From Salinicoccus cyprini (GTDB lineage: Bacteria > Bacillota > Bacilli > Staphylococcales > Salinicoccaceae): a stretch of 64,000 nucleotides of DNA. Made by a program: the position numbers and the translations under genes. A model generated the notes under the pieces. That model was given only the letters and a program-made list of their open reading frames with translations. It was not told the DNA's origin and did no database searches. The stretch spans positions 992,001-1,056,000 of the forward strand of contig NZ_VMSJ01000001.1 in NCBI RefSeq assembly GCF_007713705.1, in the 5' to 3' direction. Each line of letters begins with the position of its first letter. Within the stretch, counting starts at the first letter, position 1. This document shows, piece by piece, positions 17,846 to 26,947 of this stretch.

Positions 17846-17919
17846 CGTCCCAGGAGGGAGTCGAACCCCCGACCTACAGCTTAGGAGGCTGTCGCTCTAT
17901 CCTGCTGAGCTACTGGGAC
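17846..17919 (-). tRNA. tRNA-Arg, anticodon CCT
   Basis: 74 bases folding as a full cloverleaf: 7-bp acceptor GTCCCAG/CTGGGAC, D arm with AGCTCAGCAGGATAGAGC, anticodon stem ACAGC/GCTGT with loop CTCCTAA (anticodon CCT), TΨC arm GGGGGTTCGACTCCC, discriminator G. The 3' CCA is not encoded. It decodes AGG. Confidence 0.95.
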
Positions 17920-17940
17920 ATGATATGATGATAAAAAAAT

Positions 17941-17960
17941 GAACCCCGTATATGGGGTTC
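17941..17960 (-). terminator. Intrinsic terminator after tRNA-Arg(TCT)
   Basis: 7-bp stem GAACCCC/GGGGTTC (17941-17947 with 17954-17960), followed by ATTTTTTTA on the minus strand. It separates the two tRNA genes. Confidence 0.75.
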
Positions 17961-17968
17961 TTTATAAA

Positions 17969-18042
17969 CGTCCTGGGAGGGATTCGAACCCCCGACCGAT
18001 AGCTTAGAAGGCTATTGCTCTATCCGGCTGAGCTACCAGGAC
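17969..18042 (-). tRNA. tRNA-Arg, anticodon TCT
   Basis: 74 bases. Acceptor GTCCTGG/CCAGGAC, anticodon stem ATAGC/GCTAT with loop CTTCTAA (anticodon TCT), TΨC arm with GGGGGTTCGAATCCC, discriminator G, no encoded CCA. It decodes AGA and AGG. Confidence 0.95.
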
Positions 18043-18148
18043 CAATCGAACAAATACAATTATAATCAATTTTGAGGGTAAAAGTCAAACGTCTATTGAA
18101 AATTAATGATGTTTTATTACACCTGGGAGGTATAAGATTTTAAAACCT

Positions 18149-18691
18149 TCATCCTTTATATTCCCTTTTGAGCTGACGATACATGATGCAGTCGTGGAAA
18201 TGGTCATACAGGAACTCGTAATCGGCGAGTATGCCTTCTTCCACGAACCCCAATTTCTCGGGCAGTGCACGGCTTCTATAGTTGTATACGCCGCATATGA
18301 TTTCAATGCGATTGAGTTTCAGGGTATCGAAACCATAGGACACGAGATGGCTGATTGAACGGCTAGCAATGCCCTTCCCCTGGGCACTCTTGGTGAGCCA
18401 GTATCCGATCTGACCCCGGCTGCTCAGTGAAACAATTTCATTGTAACCGCACATGCCGACGAATTCGCCTTTATGGAATATGCCGAGCTGCAGACCTGTC
18501 CCATTATCGATGATCTCCTGCCAAGCCTTGATGATTTCAATGTAATCCTCAGCGCTTTTCATGTAGTCGACCCATGGCAGCCATTTTCTGAGATGACTGC
18601 GGTTCTGATCCACTGCATCATAGACGATTTCATAATCTTTCTGCTGTATTGCTTTCAGTTCAATTTCTGCATCGACTTTAATGATCACCAT
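18149..18691 (-). CDS. GNAT-family N-acetyltransferase (RimJ/RimL-like)
   Basis: 180 residues. Typical RimJ/RimL-like GNAT layout: N-terminal ELKAIQQKDYEIVYDAV, the acceptor-side block NRSHLRKWLPWVDY, strand FVGMCGYNEI, the acetyl-CoA-binding SAQGKGIASRSISHLVSYGF (about residues 104-123), and the C-terminal NRIEIICGVYNYRSRALPEKLGFVEEGIL. It would acetylate an amino group on a protein terminus or small molecule; the substrate is unknown. A good AAGGAA site lies seven bases before the ATG. It appears to be a single-gene unit. Confidence 0.9.
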   Translation of the reverse strand: MVIIKVDAEIELKAIQQKDYEIVYDAVDQNRSHLRKWLPWVDYMKSAEDYIEIIKAWQEIIDNGTGLQLGIFHKGEFVGMCGYNEIVSLSSRGQIGYWLTKSAQGKGIASRSISHLVSYGFDTLKLNRIEIICGVYNYRSRALPEKLGFVEEGILADYEFLYDHFHDCIMYRQLKREYKG

Positions 18692-18731
18692 AACACTTTC
18701 CTTCTATATGATTGTTGTTGAACTCGAATAC

Positions 18732-19103
18732 TCATGATGGGCTGTTGGAACTGATGATTTTCTTTCTGACTTCATTGTCGATGGTGCACGACATCTTTTC
18801 GTTCAGGCGATATCGATTTCTGGCAACGAAACGGTACAGTGCGTTGCGCCAGCATACCGGAATGACCTTCAGCCCCCGAATGGCTCTGACTCTTGTGGTA
18901 TCTGCCAGAACTTCGATGATGGCATCGGAATGCAGATACATATCATCCGAGTAGTAGACGACAGAATCGATATGCGCAGGGATGATGCCGTCGAGTGATT
19001 TTATGGATGCGAAACGCAGTATGCCCTTACGGTCGAGCCGGGTGATGATTTTTGCGAATCGGTTGCAGATGATGCAATCGTCATCGAAATAAAGTATATT
19101 CAT
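18732..19103 (-). CDS. DCC-family thiol-disulfide oxidoreductase-like protein (YuxK/DUF393)
   Basis: 123 residues. The N-terminal motif DDDCIICNR (Cys10 and Cys13) with a following FAS in LRFASIKS fits the DCC (DUF393) family, a thioredoxin-like fold of unknown partner. The fold end WRNALYRFVARNRY is also typical. The gene is divergent from the small membrane gene at 19151 with only a short shared promoter region. Confidence 0.87.
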   Translation of the reverse strand: MNILYFDDDCIICNRFAKIITRLDRKGILRFASIKSLDGIIPAHIDSVVYYSDDMYLHSDAIIEVLADTTRVRAIRGLKVIPVCWRNALYRFVARNRYRLNEKMSCTIDNEVRKKIISSNSPS

Positions 19104-19150
19104 AATTGATCCTCCTGGATTATGGCCTGCACGAAAGGAGCAGCATACAT

Positions 19151-19384
19151 ATGAAAAGCCCTGTCAAAGTTTACTTGGCGACCTATTTCACCATTCTCTC
19201 CATACTCTACCTGAGCATCCGGTACACGACATTCGAAATGCGGCCTGCCATATTCATCGTTGCATCCATCCTGCTGATCGGCTCGACTGCGGCTGTCATG
19301 CGATCCCGGGATGGGCGCGGCATGATGGCGTGGACCATCCTGTGCCTTACAGCCGTCATGCTGCTGACTTTTCTAATAAAATAG
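19151..19384 (+). CDS. Small membrane protein of unknown function
   Basis: 77 residues with probably three membrane helices (about 6-22, 31-47, 58-75) separated by short basic loops (RSRDGRG). I do not recognise a family. The ATG at 19151 is chosen because GAAAGGAG lies upstream; the open frame extends to 19106, but that part would overlap the divergent promoter. Its TAG stop forms the base of the hairpin shared with the convergent ysnB-like gene. One of the few plus-strand genes in the window. Confidence 0.62.
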   Translation: MKSPVKVYLATYFTILSILYLSIRYTTFEMRPAIFIVASILLIGSTAAVMRSRDGRGMMAWTILCLTAVMLLTFLIK

Positions 19385-19404
19385 ACCAGGTGCACCCTGG
19401 TCTA
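19382..19404. terminator. Hairpin shared by two convergent genes
   Basis: Perfect 9-bp stem TAGACCAGG/CCTGGTCTA (19382-19390 with 19396-19404). Its outer three base pairs are the stop codons of the two facing genes. A TTTTATT tract follows only on the minus strand, so it is best suited to terminate the phosphodiesterase gene. Confidence 0.6.
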
Positions 19405-19890
19405 CAGTGTATCCAAATCGACTTCCCGCAGTACTTTATGATCCCGACCGAGGAAAGTGACAACATTGCTTGAAGTGTCGAGCACTGCATAGGACTCCAC
19501 CAGTTCACCTTTGGAGTTGGAGATGCTGCCTGGGTTGATGCAGTAGATGTCCCCGACCTTCTCGGCCTTGGCCACATGGGAATGGCCATAGAATGCATAC
19601 TTGGCATTGTACTCACGGGCACGGTCGGCAAGTACTTCACGGTTGTTCTTGATGTCATAGTAATGACCATGTGTATAGAAAGCCTGTGCTTCCTCACTAT
19701 AGCCTTCAACCGGATAGCGGCTGTCATTGTCGACGTTGCCTGTCACACGTTCGAAGTGTGCCATTTCAGTGTCGTCATAGCTGAGCTCACTATCACCGAG
19801 GTGGATGTTCAGATCCCCGGCATTCCTGCCGAATGCTTCATAGCCTATGCCATGTTCGCCGTGGTTGTCGCTCACAATCAATATCTTCAT
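19402..19890 (-). CDS. ysnB: YfcE/MJ0936-type metallophosphoesterase
   Basis: 162 residues. Metal-binding motifs of calcineurin-like phosphoesterases are visible: SDNHGE near the N-terminus, HLGDSE, TGNVDND, THGHYYD and YGHSHVA, ending in NPGSIS. It should hydrolyse a phosphodiester or phosphomonoester with divalent metal; the natural substrate is not known. The ATG at 19890 has GAGGGGTG at good spacing. An upstream GTG at 19899 would overlap the rdgB stop. The order murI-rdgB-ysnB is the same as in Bacillus, which supports the symbol. Confidence 0.9.
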   Translation of the reverse strand: MKILIVSDNHGEHGIGYEAFGRNAGDLNIHLGDSELSYDDTEMAHFERVTGNVDNDSRYPVEGYSEEAQAFYTHGHYYDIKNNREVLADRAREYNAKYAFYGHSHVAKAEKVGDIYCINPGSISNSKGELVESYAVLDTSSNVVTFLGRDHKVLREVDLDTL

Positions 19891-19895
19891 TTCTG

Positions 19896-20498
19896 TCACC
19901 CCTCATTATATCGTATGAGTACGTTAAAGACTTCCTTATCCTCCATCAGACGATCGAGTGCATTTCTTCTATGACTTATTTCCCCTTTTTCTTCGGTACT
20001 AATCATGCCGAGCAGCCTGCCATCTTCTGTTCTGAATAGAGGATCGTAGCCAAAACCATGTTCGCCCTTGGGTGACTCGAGTACTTCGCCATGCAGTTCA
20101 CCGATATATGTCCTTGTCTCCATACCCGGGATGGCGAGTGCGATAGCACTTGTAAAATGGGCCCGGCGGTCACTCACTCCCTCAAGTGCAGAGAGCAGTT
20201 TTCTGTTATTATCTTCATCTGTCGCATCCGTTCCTGCATATCGGGCAGAGTAGACGCCGGGCGCACCATCCAGTGCATCGACGGATAGACCGGAATCATC
20301 GCTCACAACCGGCATATCGAGTGCTTCGGCAGCGGCTTCGGCTTTCAGCCTCGCATTGCCGGCGAACGTGTCTTCCGTCTCTTCGACTGAAAAGTCAGGC
20401 AGAATCTCCTTGATGCCGATAATATCATGATTCGGGAAGATTGCTTTGAAATCATTGATCTTTCCTTTATTGCCGCTGGCGACTACGATTTTCACCAT
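19896..20498 (-). CDS. rdgB: XTP/dITP diphosphatase
   Basis: 200 residues. Removes non-canonical purine nucleotides (dITP, XTP) from the pool. Diagnostic motifs: ASGNKGKINDFKAIF near the start, ETEDTFAGNARLKAEAAAE, SDDSGLSVDALDGAPGVYSARYAG (about 68-91) and HGFGYDPLF followed by HRRNALDRL. The start lies 32 bases inside murI, with a clear AAGGAGGAACAGT ribosome site, so translation of the two is probably linked. Confidence 0.96.
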   Translation of the reverse strand: MVKIVVASGNKGKINDFKAIFPNHDIIGIKEILPDFSVEETEDTFAGNARLKAEAAAEALDMPVVSDDSGLSVDALDGAPGVYSARYAGTDATDEDNNRKLLSALEGVSDRRAHFTSAIALAIPGMETRTYIGELHGEVLESPKGEHGFGYDPLFRTEDGRLLGMISTEEKGEISHRRNALDRLMEDKEVFNVLIRYNEG

Positions 20499-21306
20499 AC
20501 TGTTCCTCCTTCAGCTCAACTTGCTCCAGACTGTATTCGATGAAAGGCATCCAGTCTTTCAGTATATATTCGAACCGGTTGGTTTTTCCATTCACTATCA
20601 TCAGATGCTCTGGTTTCGACTGGGGAGATGCATGCTGCCTGAGCATTGTCAGCATCGCACTGACCTCACGTGCAGTCTCATATCCGGAGTCGATCACTTT
20701 TTTCCTGCCATAGAAATAGTCTCTGATCTCATCAGCCAGCAGCGGATAGTGAGTACATCCGAGGATGACTGTATCGGCCTTCGTATCTGCAAGATGCTTC
20801 AGCGTCTGGTGCAGTACAACACGTACCACCACCTTGTCCTTGTATCTCAGCTCTTCTACAAGCGGAACGAACTTGGGACATGCGGTACTCTGTATTTTGA
20901 ACCGGTGGTTGATCTGATGGATCGCTTTCGGATAGGCATTGGAAGCGACCGTACCTTCAGTAGCCAGCACGATGACATCCTGGTTCGAACTGCTCTGTAT
21001 GGCACTACGTGCGCCAGGATTGATGACACCGATGACGGGTATATCATATCTCTTCTCAAGAATATGCAGTGCGGCTGCTGTTGCCGTATTGCAGGCGACC
21101 ACCAGCATCTTGATGCCCCGGCTGACAAGATGGTCGGCAACCTGCAGCGTAAAGCGTGTGACTTCCTCCATGGAGCGGCTGCCGTAGGGACACCGGTCGA
21201 GATCTCCGAAATAGACGATCGATTCATCCGGCAACTGCCGCATGATCTCCTTGGCAACCGTCAGTCCACCGACGCCTGAATCCATGACACCGATCGGCCT
21301 ATTCAT
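20467..21306 (-). CDS. murI: Glutamate racemase
   Basis: 279 residues. Makes D-glutamate for peptidoglycan. The two catalytic cysteines are in ACNTATAAALH (about residue 72) and LGCTHYPLL (about residue 185). The N-terminus MNRPIGVMDSGVGGLTV matches staphylococcal MurI, which fixes the start; the frame is open to 21363. It overlaps the MarR gene by eight bases and rdgB by 32. Confidence 0.96.
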   Translation of the reverse strand: MNRPIGVMDSGVGGLTVAKEIMRQLPDESIVYFGDLDRCPYGSRSMEEVTRFTLQVADHLVSRGIKMLVVACNTATAAALHILEKRYDIPVIGVINPGARSAIQSSSNQDVIVLATEGTVASNAYPKAIHQINHRFKIQSTACPKFVPLVEELRYKDKVVVRVVLHQTLKHLADTKADTVILGCTHYPLLADEIRDYFYGRKKVIDSGYETAREVSAMLTMLRQHASPQSKPEHLMIVNGKTNRFEYILKDWMPFIEYSLEQVELKEEQYGENRSRQRQ

Positions 21307-21742
21307 CGCTTCTTTTTTCACTTTCATGCAGTATCGATTCCAGAATGCCGGGCAGCATGTCACGCTCTTTTGGGGACAGATGGTCCGTTATTTCAGATAT
21401 GTATGAAACACGCTTTGCGATGACTTCCTTGATGATCTGAAGCCCCTTGTCCTTCATCAGTACAAGCACGATACGCTTGTCCTTCTCGTACTTCTGTCTT
21501 TCTACAAAACCGCCGTTCTCCAGCTTATCGACGATATCCGTCGTCGTGGAGTGCGCCAGATCGAGCCTGTTCGACAGCTCGCCGATTGTAATGCCGACCT
21601 TGTCATCCACCCACTGCAGGGCCACGAACTGCAAAGGGGACAGTTCGTATTTCTTAAGGATCTCCCGGCCATGACTTTTTACATGTGCCGATATGTACCG
21701 TATTGATTTTTCTATGGATATGATGGATTCTCTATCGCTCAT
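21299..21742 (-). CDS. MarR-family transcriptional regulator (YsmB-like)
   Basis: 147 residues. Winged-helix MarR fold: LSPLQFVALQWVDDKVGITIGELSNRLDLAHSTTTDIVDKLENGGFVERQ contains the recognition helix (about 50-75), followed by the wing DKRIVLVLMKDKG. It starts after the sdhB terminator and is the first gene of the murI-rdgB-ysnB unit. B. subtilis has MarR-type ysmB in the same place. The ligand and target genes are unknown; autoregulation is likely from family habit. Confidence 0.92.
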   Translation of the reverse strand: MSDRESIISIEKSIRYISAHVKSHGREILKKYELSPLQFVALQWVDDKVGITIGELSNRLDLAHSTTTDIVDKLENGGFVERQKYEKDKRIVLVLMKDKGLQIIKEVIAKRVSYISEITDHLSPKERDMLPGILESILHESEKRSDE

Positions 21743-21801
21743 TGACCCCAGTCCTTCTCGATTATTTCCTCTATTATAACGTAATTGAAAACAAAAAAAT
21801 A

Positions 21802-21820
21802 GGAAGAGCAGCGCTCTTCC
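21802..21820 (-). terminator. Intrinsic terminator after sdhB
   Basis: 8-bp stem GGAAGAGC/GCTCTTCC (21802-21809 with 21813-21820), followed by TATTTTTTTG on the minus strand. Confidence 0.8.
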
Positions 21821-21829
21821 CATTACAGT

Positions 21830-22594
21830 CTATTCCACTTCGTGGTCGCTTCCGAAGAAGGACTTGAACATATGGAAACTTGTTTCCCTCTGCATTGCAG
21901 CAATGGAAGTTGTCAAAGGGATGCCTTTCGGGCACGCTTTGACACAGTTCTGAGCCATACCGCATTCGGCGACACCACCTTCGCCCATCAATGCATCCAG
22001 TCTTTCATTCTTGTTCATGCTGCCTGTCGGATGCAGGTTGAACAGTCTGACCTGACTGATTGGTGCTGCACCCATGAACTTGGAACTGTCGTTGACGTTC
22101 GGACACACTTCAAGGCATACACCGCACGTCATGCATTTTGACAGTTCGTATGCTGTCTGGCGCTTCTTCTCAGGCATGCGCGGTCCAGGACCCAGGTCAT
22201 ACGTACCATCGATCGGCACCCATGCCTTCACACGCTTCAGGCTGTCGAACATGAATGAACGGTCGACCTGAAGGTCTTTCACAATCGGGAAAGTGGACAT
22301 CGGTTCGAGCTTCACCGGCTGGTCAAGCTGGTCGATCAGTGCAGTACACGACTGGCGTGCACTGCCGTTGATGACCATGGAACAGGCACCACAGACCTCC
22401 TCGAGACAGTTCATGTCCCAGGTTACAGGTGTCGTCCTCTCACCTTTTGTATTGACTGGATTCCTCTGGATCTCCATCAGTGCGCTGATGACATTCATGT
22501 TCTCACGGTAAGGGACTTCGAATTCTTCCCAGTACGGTTTTGCATCTGTATGTTCCTGACGCTTTATGTTGAACTTTATCATTTTCTCACTCAT
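21830..22594 (-). CDS. sdhB: Succinate dehydrogenase iron-sulfur subunit
   Basis: 254 residues. The N-terminal ferredoxin domain carries the [2Fe-2S] ligands in CLEEVCGACSMVINGSARQSC (about 64-84). The C-terminal domain holds the [4Fe-4S]/[3Fe-4S] ligands in KCMTCGVCLEVCPN and CVKACPKGIP. It passes electrons from SdhA to haem and quinone in the membrane. The ATG follows the sdhA stop with no gap. Last gene of sdhCAB. Confidence 0.97.
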   Translation of the reverse strand: MSEKMIKFNIKRQEHTDAKPYWEEFEVPYRENMNVISALMEIQRNPVNTKGERTTPVTWDMNCLEEVCGACSMVINGSARQSCTALIDQLDQPVKLEPMSTFPIVKDLQVDRSFMFDSLKRVKAWVPIDGTYDLGPGPRMPEKKRQTAYELSKCMTCGVCLEVCPNVNDSSKFMGAAPISQVRLFNLHPTGSMNKNERLDALMGEGGVAECGMAQNCVKACPKGIPLTTSIAAMQRETSFHMFKSFFGSDHEVE

Positions 22595-24364
22595 CTATTT
22601 CTTAGCACTCCCTTCAGCCTTTTTCGAGTAATCTCTTTTACGAGGCGGGATAAGGCTTATATCGACATCTTCGTATTCGAAACGCGGTGCTTCGAGTGGA
22701 CCTTCAAAATATGCTTTTGTCGTCTTGAGCCATTCTTCATCATTCCGTTCAGGGAAATCAGGTTTGTAGTGTGCACCACGGGATTCGTTCCTGTTATAGG
22801 CACCGATTGTGATGACACGTGCAAGCACAAGCATATTCCATAGCTGGCGTGTAAAGAATGCAGCCTGGTTGCTCCACTTTTTAGTATCATTGATGTTTAT
22901 CCGCTTGTAGCGGTCCATGAGTTCGACAATGCGCTTGTCTGTTTCGAGCAGCTTGTCATTGTGGCGGACTACTGTAACATTGTCCGTCATCAGTTCGCCA
23001 AGCTCCTTGTGGATGACGTAAGCGTTCTCATCTCCGTCCATGTTCATTATACCATCAAACTTCTCCTGCTCGGCCTTTACATGCCTGTCGTAGACGGAAT
23101 CGTCCAGATCCTCATAAGTGGAATCAAGACCTTTGACATACTGGATTGCATTCGGTCCAGCGACCATGCCGCCGTAGATTGCAGACAGCAGGGAGTTCGC
23201 TCCGAGCCTGTTGCCGCCGTGCTGGGAATAGTCGCACTCCCCTGCAGCAAACAGCCCGGGAATATTCGTCATCTGATCATAATCCACATACAGGCCGCCC
23301 ATTGAATAGTGGACTGCCGGGAAAATCTTCATCGGCACCTTGCGTGGATCGTCACCAGTGAACTTCTCATAGATTTCGATGATGCCGCCGAGTTTTACGT
23401 CAAGCTCATGCGGATCCTTATGGGAAAGGTCGAGGTACACCATGTTCTCTCCATTGATACCGAGCTTCTGGTTGACGCACACGTCGAATATTTCGCGTGT
23501 GGCGATATCACGCGGTACGAGGTTTCCGTAGTCCGGATATTTCTCTTCGAGGAAGTACCATGGCTTGCCGTCTTTATATGTCCAGATACGTCCGCCTTCT
23601 CCACGCGCCGATTCACTCATCAGTCTGAGCTTGTCGTCGCCCGGTATCGCTGTCGGGTGGATCTGGATGAACTCTCCATTTGCGTAGATTGCGCCCTGCT
23701 GGTATACAACAGATGCTGCAGATCCTGTATTGATCATGGAATTGGTGGATTTCCCGAAGATGATGCCAGGGCCGCCTGTCGCCATGATGACCGCATCCGA
23801 CTTGAACGTCTGGATGTCGGCACTTGTAATCTCCTGCGCTGTAATTCCGCGTGCACGGCCCTCGTCATCGAGTACTGCACCGAGGAATTCCCATCCTTCG
23901 AACTTTCTTACCAGACCATCCACTTCATAGCTTCTGACCTGCTCATCCAATGCATACAGAAGCTGCTGTCCTGTCGTTGCACCGGCGAATGCCGTTCTAT
24001 GGTGCAGTGTGCCGCCGAATCGTCTGAAGTCGAGCAGACCTTCAGCTGTCCGGTTGAACATGACACCCATGCGGTCGAGCAGGTGGATGATCTGTGGTGC
24101 CGCTTCGGTCATTGCCTTGACCGGCGGCTGGTTGGCCAGAAAGTCCCCACCGTATACCGTGTCATCAAAGTGGATTGCTGGAGAATCGCCCTCACCTTTA
24201 GTGTTGACCGCTCCGTTTATTCCACCTTGCGCACATACGGAGTGGGACCGTTTTACCGGCACAATCGAGAACAGGTCCACCTCAGCACCTGCCTCAGCTG
24301 CTTTTATCGTTGCCATCAGTCCGGCGAGTCCGCCACCGACAACGATGATTTTATCATTAGCCAT
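22595..24364 (-). CDS. sdhA: Succinate dehydrogenase flavoprotein subunit
   Basis: 589 residues. FAD-binding GGGLAGLMATIKAAEAGA at about 9-26. The covalent-FAD histidine is expected in KRSHSVCAQGGIN. Substrate-site blocks RFGGTLHHRTAF, HPTAIPG, SESARGEGG and GGNRLGANSL are all present. The start at MANDKII has AAGGAG eight bases upstream and equals the S. aureus N-terminus; a GTG three codons earlier would lie on the ribosome site. Oxidises succinate on the cytoplasmic face of the membrane. Confidence 0.97.
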   Translation of the reverse strand: MANDKIIVVGGGLAGLMATIKAAEAGAEVDLFSIVPVKRSHSVCAQGGINGAVNTKGEGDSPAIHFDDTVYGGDFLANQPPVKAMTEAAPQIIHLLDRMGVMFNRTAEGLLDFRRFGGTLHHRTAFAGATTGQQLLYALDEQVRSYEVDGLVRKFEGWEFLGAVLDDEGRARGITAQEITSADIQTFKSDAVIMATGGPGIIFGKSTNSMINTGSAASVVYQQGAIYANGEFIQIHPTAIPGDDKLRLMSESARGEGGRIWTYKDGKPWYFLEEKYPDYGNLVPRDIATREIFDVCVNQKLGINGENMVYLDLSHKDPHELDVKLGGIIEIYEKFTGDDPRKVPMKIFPAVHYSMGGLYVDYDQMTNIPGLFAAGECDYSQHGGNRLGANSLLSAIYGGMVAGPNAIQYVKGLDSTYEDLDDSVYDRHVKAEQEKFDGIMNMDGDENAYVIHKELGELMTDNVTVVRHNDKLLETDKRIVELMDRYKRININDTKKWSNQAAFFTRQLWNMLVLARVITIGAYNRNESRGAHYKPDFPERNDEEWLKTTKAYFEGPLEAPRFEYEDVDISLIPPRKRDYSKKAEGSAKK

Positions 24365-24379
24365 TCTGTCCACTCCTTA

Positions 24380-24991
24380 TTAGATAAATGCCAAAATTGC
24401 CTGTATACCGATGAAGCTCACTACGACGAAGATGACGCCGGATACATAGCTCATTATGCGCTGTGATCTGTCGGACTGAGTAAAGCCCCATGTCACCATG
24501 AATGACCATAGGCCATTCGCGAAGTGGTATACCGTCGCGATGATGCCGATGATGTAGAATACCAGCCATGCCGGGTTTGAAACAATCTGATGGACCATGT
24601 CAAAATCCACTTCTGTTCCAAAGAACACCTGTACCCGCGTCTGGTAGACGTGGATGGCGATGAATATGAAAGCAATTACACCGCTGACTCTCTGCAAAAG
24701 AAACATCCAGTTTCTGAATGTACTGTATGTACCCACATTATATCTCGCAGTGAAAGCAATATAGATGCCGTATATACCATGAAATAGAATCGGGATATAG
24801 ATTACAAATATCTCCAGAAATAGTACAAAAGGCAGGCTGCCCATGATTCCGGCGGCAAAGTTGAACGCCTCTTCACTGCGGGTTGCAGTGTGGTTGACCA
24901 GCAGGTGCTGAATAAGAAAAACCCCTAGTGGTATGACTCCAAGTAAAGAATGAAGACGTCTGATTGCAAAGCTTGAATCTTTTTTCGACAC
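24380..24991 (-). CDS. sdhC: Succinate dehydrogenase cytochrome b-558 subunit
   Basis: 203 residues with five membrane helices, the Bacillus-type single-subunit anchor that binds two b haems. Candidate haem histidines are in FLIQHLLVNH, FHGIYG, IAIHVYQ and VYHFANGLWSF. The start is GTG after a GGGGGG site. First gene of sdhCAB, under the promoter at 25039-25067. Confidence 0.95.
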   Translation of the reverse strand: MSKKDSSFAIRRLHSLLGVIPLGVFLIQHLLVNHTATRSEEAFNFAAGIMGSLPFVLFLEIFVIYIPILFHGIYGIYIAFTARYNVGTYSTFRNWMFLLQRVSGVIAFIFIAIHVYQTRVQVFFGTEVDFDMVHQIVSNPAWLVFYIIGIIATVYHFANGLWSFMVTWGFTQSDRSQRIMSYVSGVIFVVVSFIGIQAILAFI

Positions 24992-25038
24992 TCGAATTCC
25001 CCCCTAACTCTCCAATGAAATAAGTTTACACAAGAACC

Positions 25039-25067
25039 ATTTTACTCCCAAGGTATACATAAATCAA
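25039..25067 (-). promoter_or_regulatory. Putative sigma-A promoter of sdhCAB
   Basis: Minus strand: TTGATT, 17-base spacer, TAAAAT, about 48 bases upstream of the sdhC GTG. Confidence 0.6.
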
Positions 25068-25120
25068 GGCGACCCGGTAGGTTATGCTAAAAAATATTGA
25101 GAAAATTCAAGCGCGTGATA

Positions 25121-26890
25121 TCAGGCGTTAAGCGCTTCCAGTATCCGTTTCGCGATTGGAGCCGGGATGCCGATTTCCGTAAAGTCCTCAACCTGCTTTT
25201 CGCTCATTCTTTTTATCGATCCGAAATGGGTCAGCAGCTTCTGTTTGCGCTTTGGCCCCACTCCTTCGATATTATCCAACCTCGATGTGACGGATGTCTT
25301 GCGGCGGGTGTTCCTATGGAAGCTGATGGCAAACCTGTGGACTTCATCCTGTATCCGCTGGAGCAGATAGAATTCCTGGGAATTCTTCTTCAAAGGGACG
25401 ATCGCTGCCTGGTCCCCGTACAGCAGTTCAGCAGTCTTGTGCTTGTCGTTCTTCGCAAGTCCTGCAACGGGTATATCCAGTGACAGTTCGTCCAGCAGGA
25501 CGGACTTGACCGTATTCATATGGCCGACTCCACCATCCACAATGATCATATCGGGCAGAGGCAGCCCCTCTTTCCGCACACGTGTATATCTGCGTCTGAC
25601 CGCTTCCGCCATCGAAGCATAGTCATCCGGCTGGGTGACCGTCCGGATCTTGTACTTGCGGTAGTCCTTCTTGCTCGGCTTCCCGTCGACGAAAGATACC
25701 ATGACGCTGACCGGGTCGACCCCCTGGATGTTCGAGTTGTCGAATGCCTCTATGCGGACCGGTGTCTCGATGTTGAGTGCTTCACCGAGGCGCTCGATGG
25801 CACCGACGGTGCGCGCCTCATCCTTTTCGATCATTTCAAATTTGTTCTCAAGGGCGATTTCGGCATTTTTAGTTGCCAGATCGACCATCTCCCGCTTCTG
25901 CCCCCTTTTCGGCTGGAGCACATTGACCGGCAGGTACTCGTCGATGATTTCCTGATTGAGACCATTGGCGATATGCACTTCTTTTGGCAACAGGTTGGAT
26001 TTCAGATCGTAGAACTGAGCGATATATCTGAAGAATTCCTCCTGCACATCGTCGTTGATCGGAAACATGTCCGCCTTCTTTTCGATCAGGTTGCCGTTCC
26101 TGATCAGCAATACGGATACAGCCATCCACCCTTTCGACACACTGAAACCGAAGCAGTCCCTTGCGGTGACATCCTTCGTCATCATCTTCTGCTTGTTCAT
26201 CGTCGCCTCGATATGCCCGAGAAGATCCCTGTATTCCTTGGCCTTTTCAAACTCCAGGTTTTCAGATGCCACGGCCATCTTGTCCTTGAGCTCATCGACG
26301 ATCTGCTTCGTTTCGCCATTCAGGAAACGGGTGATGCCATCGATCATCTCCCTGTACTGTTCGGCCTCGACGTCATAGACACAGGGGCCAAGACACTGGC
26401 CGATATGATAGTACAGACACAGTTTATCCGGCATCGTATTGCATTTGCGGAGCGGATAGATGCGGTCGAGCAGCTTCTTCGTCTCATGCGCACTGTACGC
26501 ATTCGGATACGGTCCGAAATATGTACCTGTTGATGGTTTGACAGTCCTTGTGACGATCAGTTTCGGGTGCCTTTCCTTTGTGATCTTTATGAAAGGATAG
26601 CTCTTATCGTCCTTGAGCAGGATGTTGTATCTCGGATAGTGCTTCTTGATCAGATTCAGCTCGAGGAGCAGCGACTCGACTTCGGAATTGGTCACTATGA
26701 AGTCGAAATCGACAATTTCCTTGACCAGCCGCATCGTCTTCTCATCGTGCGCACCGGTAAAATAGGATCTGACCCGATTCCTCAGGTTTTTGGCCTTGCC
26801 GACATAGATGACGATACCATGCCGGTCCTTCATCAGATAGCATCCGGGTTCAGTCGGCAGTACCGACAGTTTAAGTTTAAGTTCTTCCAT
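25121..26890 (-). CDS. uvrC: Excinuclease ABC subunit C
   Basis: 589 residues. Makes both incisions in nucleotide excision repair. N-terminal GIY-YIG nuclease domain ([21 protein letters not shown], about 15-35), UVR motif for UvrB contact (around 200-235), RNase H-like endonuclease domain ([26 protein letters not shown]) and C-terminal helix-hairpin-helix ([20 protein letters not shown]). It lies between trxA (with a terminator) and sdhC, as in Bacillus and Staphylococcus. No SOS box is evident upstream. Confidence 0.97.
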   Translation of the reverse strand: MEELKLKLSVLPTEPGCYLMKDRHGIVIYVGKAKNLRNRVRSYFTGAHDEKTMRLVKEIVDFDFIVTNSEVESLLLELNLIKKHYPRYNILLKDDKSYPFIKITKERHPKLIVTRTVKPSTGTYFGPYPNAYSAHETKKLLDRIYPLRKCNTMPDKLCLYYHIGQCLGPCVYDVEAEQYREMIDGITRFLNGETKQIVDELKDKMAVASENLEFEKAKEYRDLLGHIEATMNKQKMMTKDVTARDCFGFSVSKGWMAVSVLLIRNGNLIEKKADMFPINDDVQEEFFRYIAQFYDLKSNLLPKEVHIANGLNQEIIDEYLPVNVLQPKRGQKREMVDLATKNAEIALENKFEMIEKDEARTVGAIERLGEALNIETPVRIEAFDNSNIQGVDPVSVMVSFVDGKPSKKDYRKYKIRTVTQPDDYASMAEAVRRRYTRVRKEGLPLPDMIIVDGGVGHMNTVKSVLLDELSLDIPVAGLAKNDKHKTAELLYGDQAAIVPLKKNSQEFYLLQRIQDEVHRFAISFHRNTRRKTSVTSRLDNIEGVGPKRKQKLLTHFGSIKRMSEKQVEDFTEIGIPAPIAKRILEALNA

Positions 26891-26920
26891 AGCGATCCCT
26901 CTACATTTATATTATAAAAA

Positions 26921-26938
26921 AGCCGCCCGAAGGCGGCT
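26921..26938 (-). terminator. Intrinsic terminator after trxA
   Basis: 7-bp GC-rich stem AGCCGCC/GGCGGCT with a stable tetraloop (TTCG on the minus strand) and a following TTTTTT tract. Confidence 0.85.
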
Positions 26939-26947
26939 GTCTTTTAA

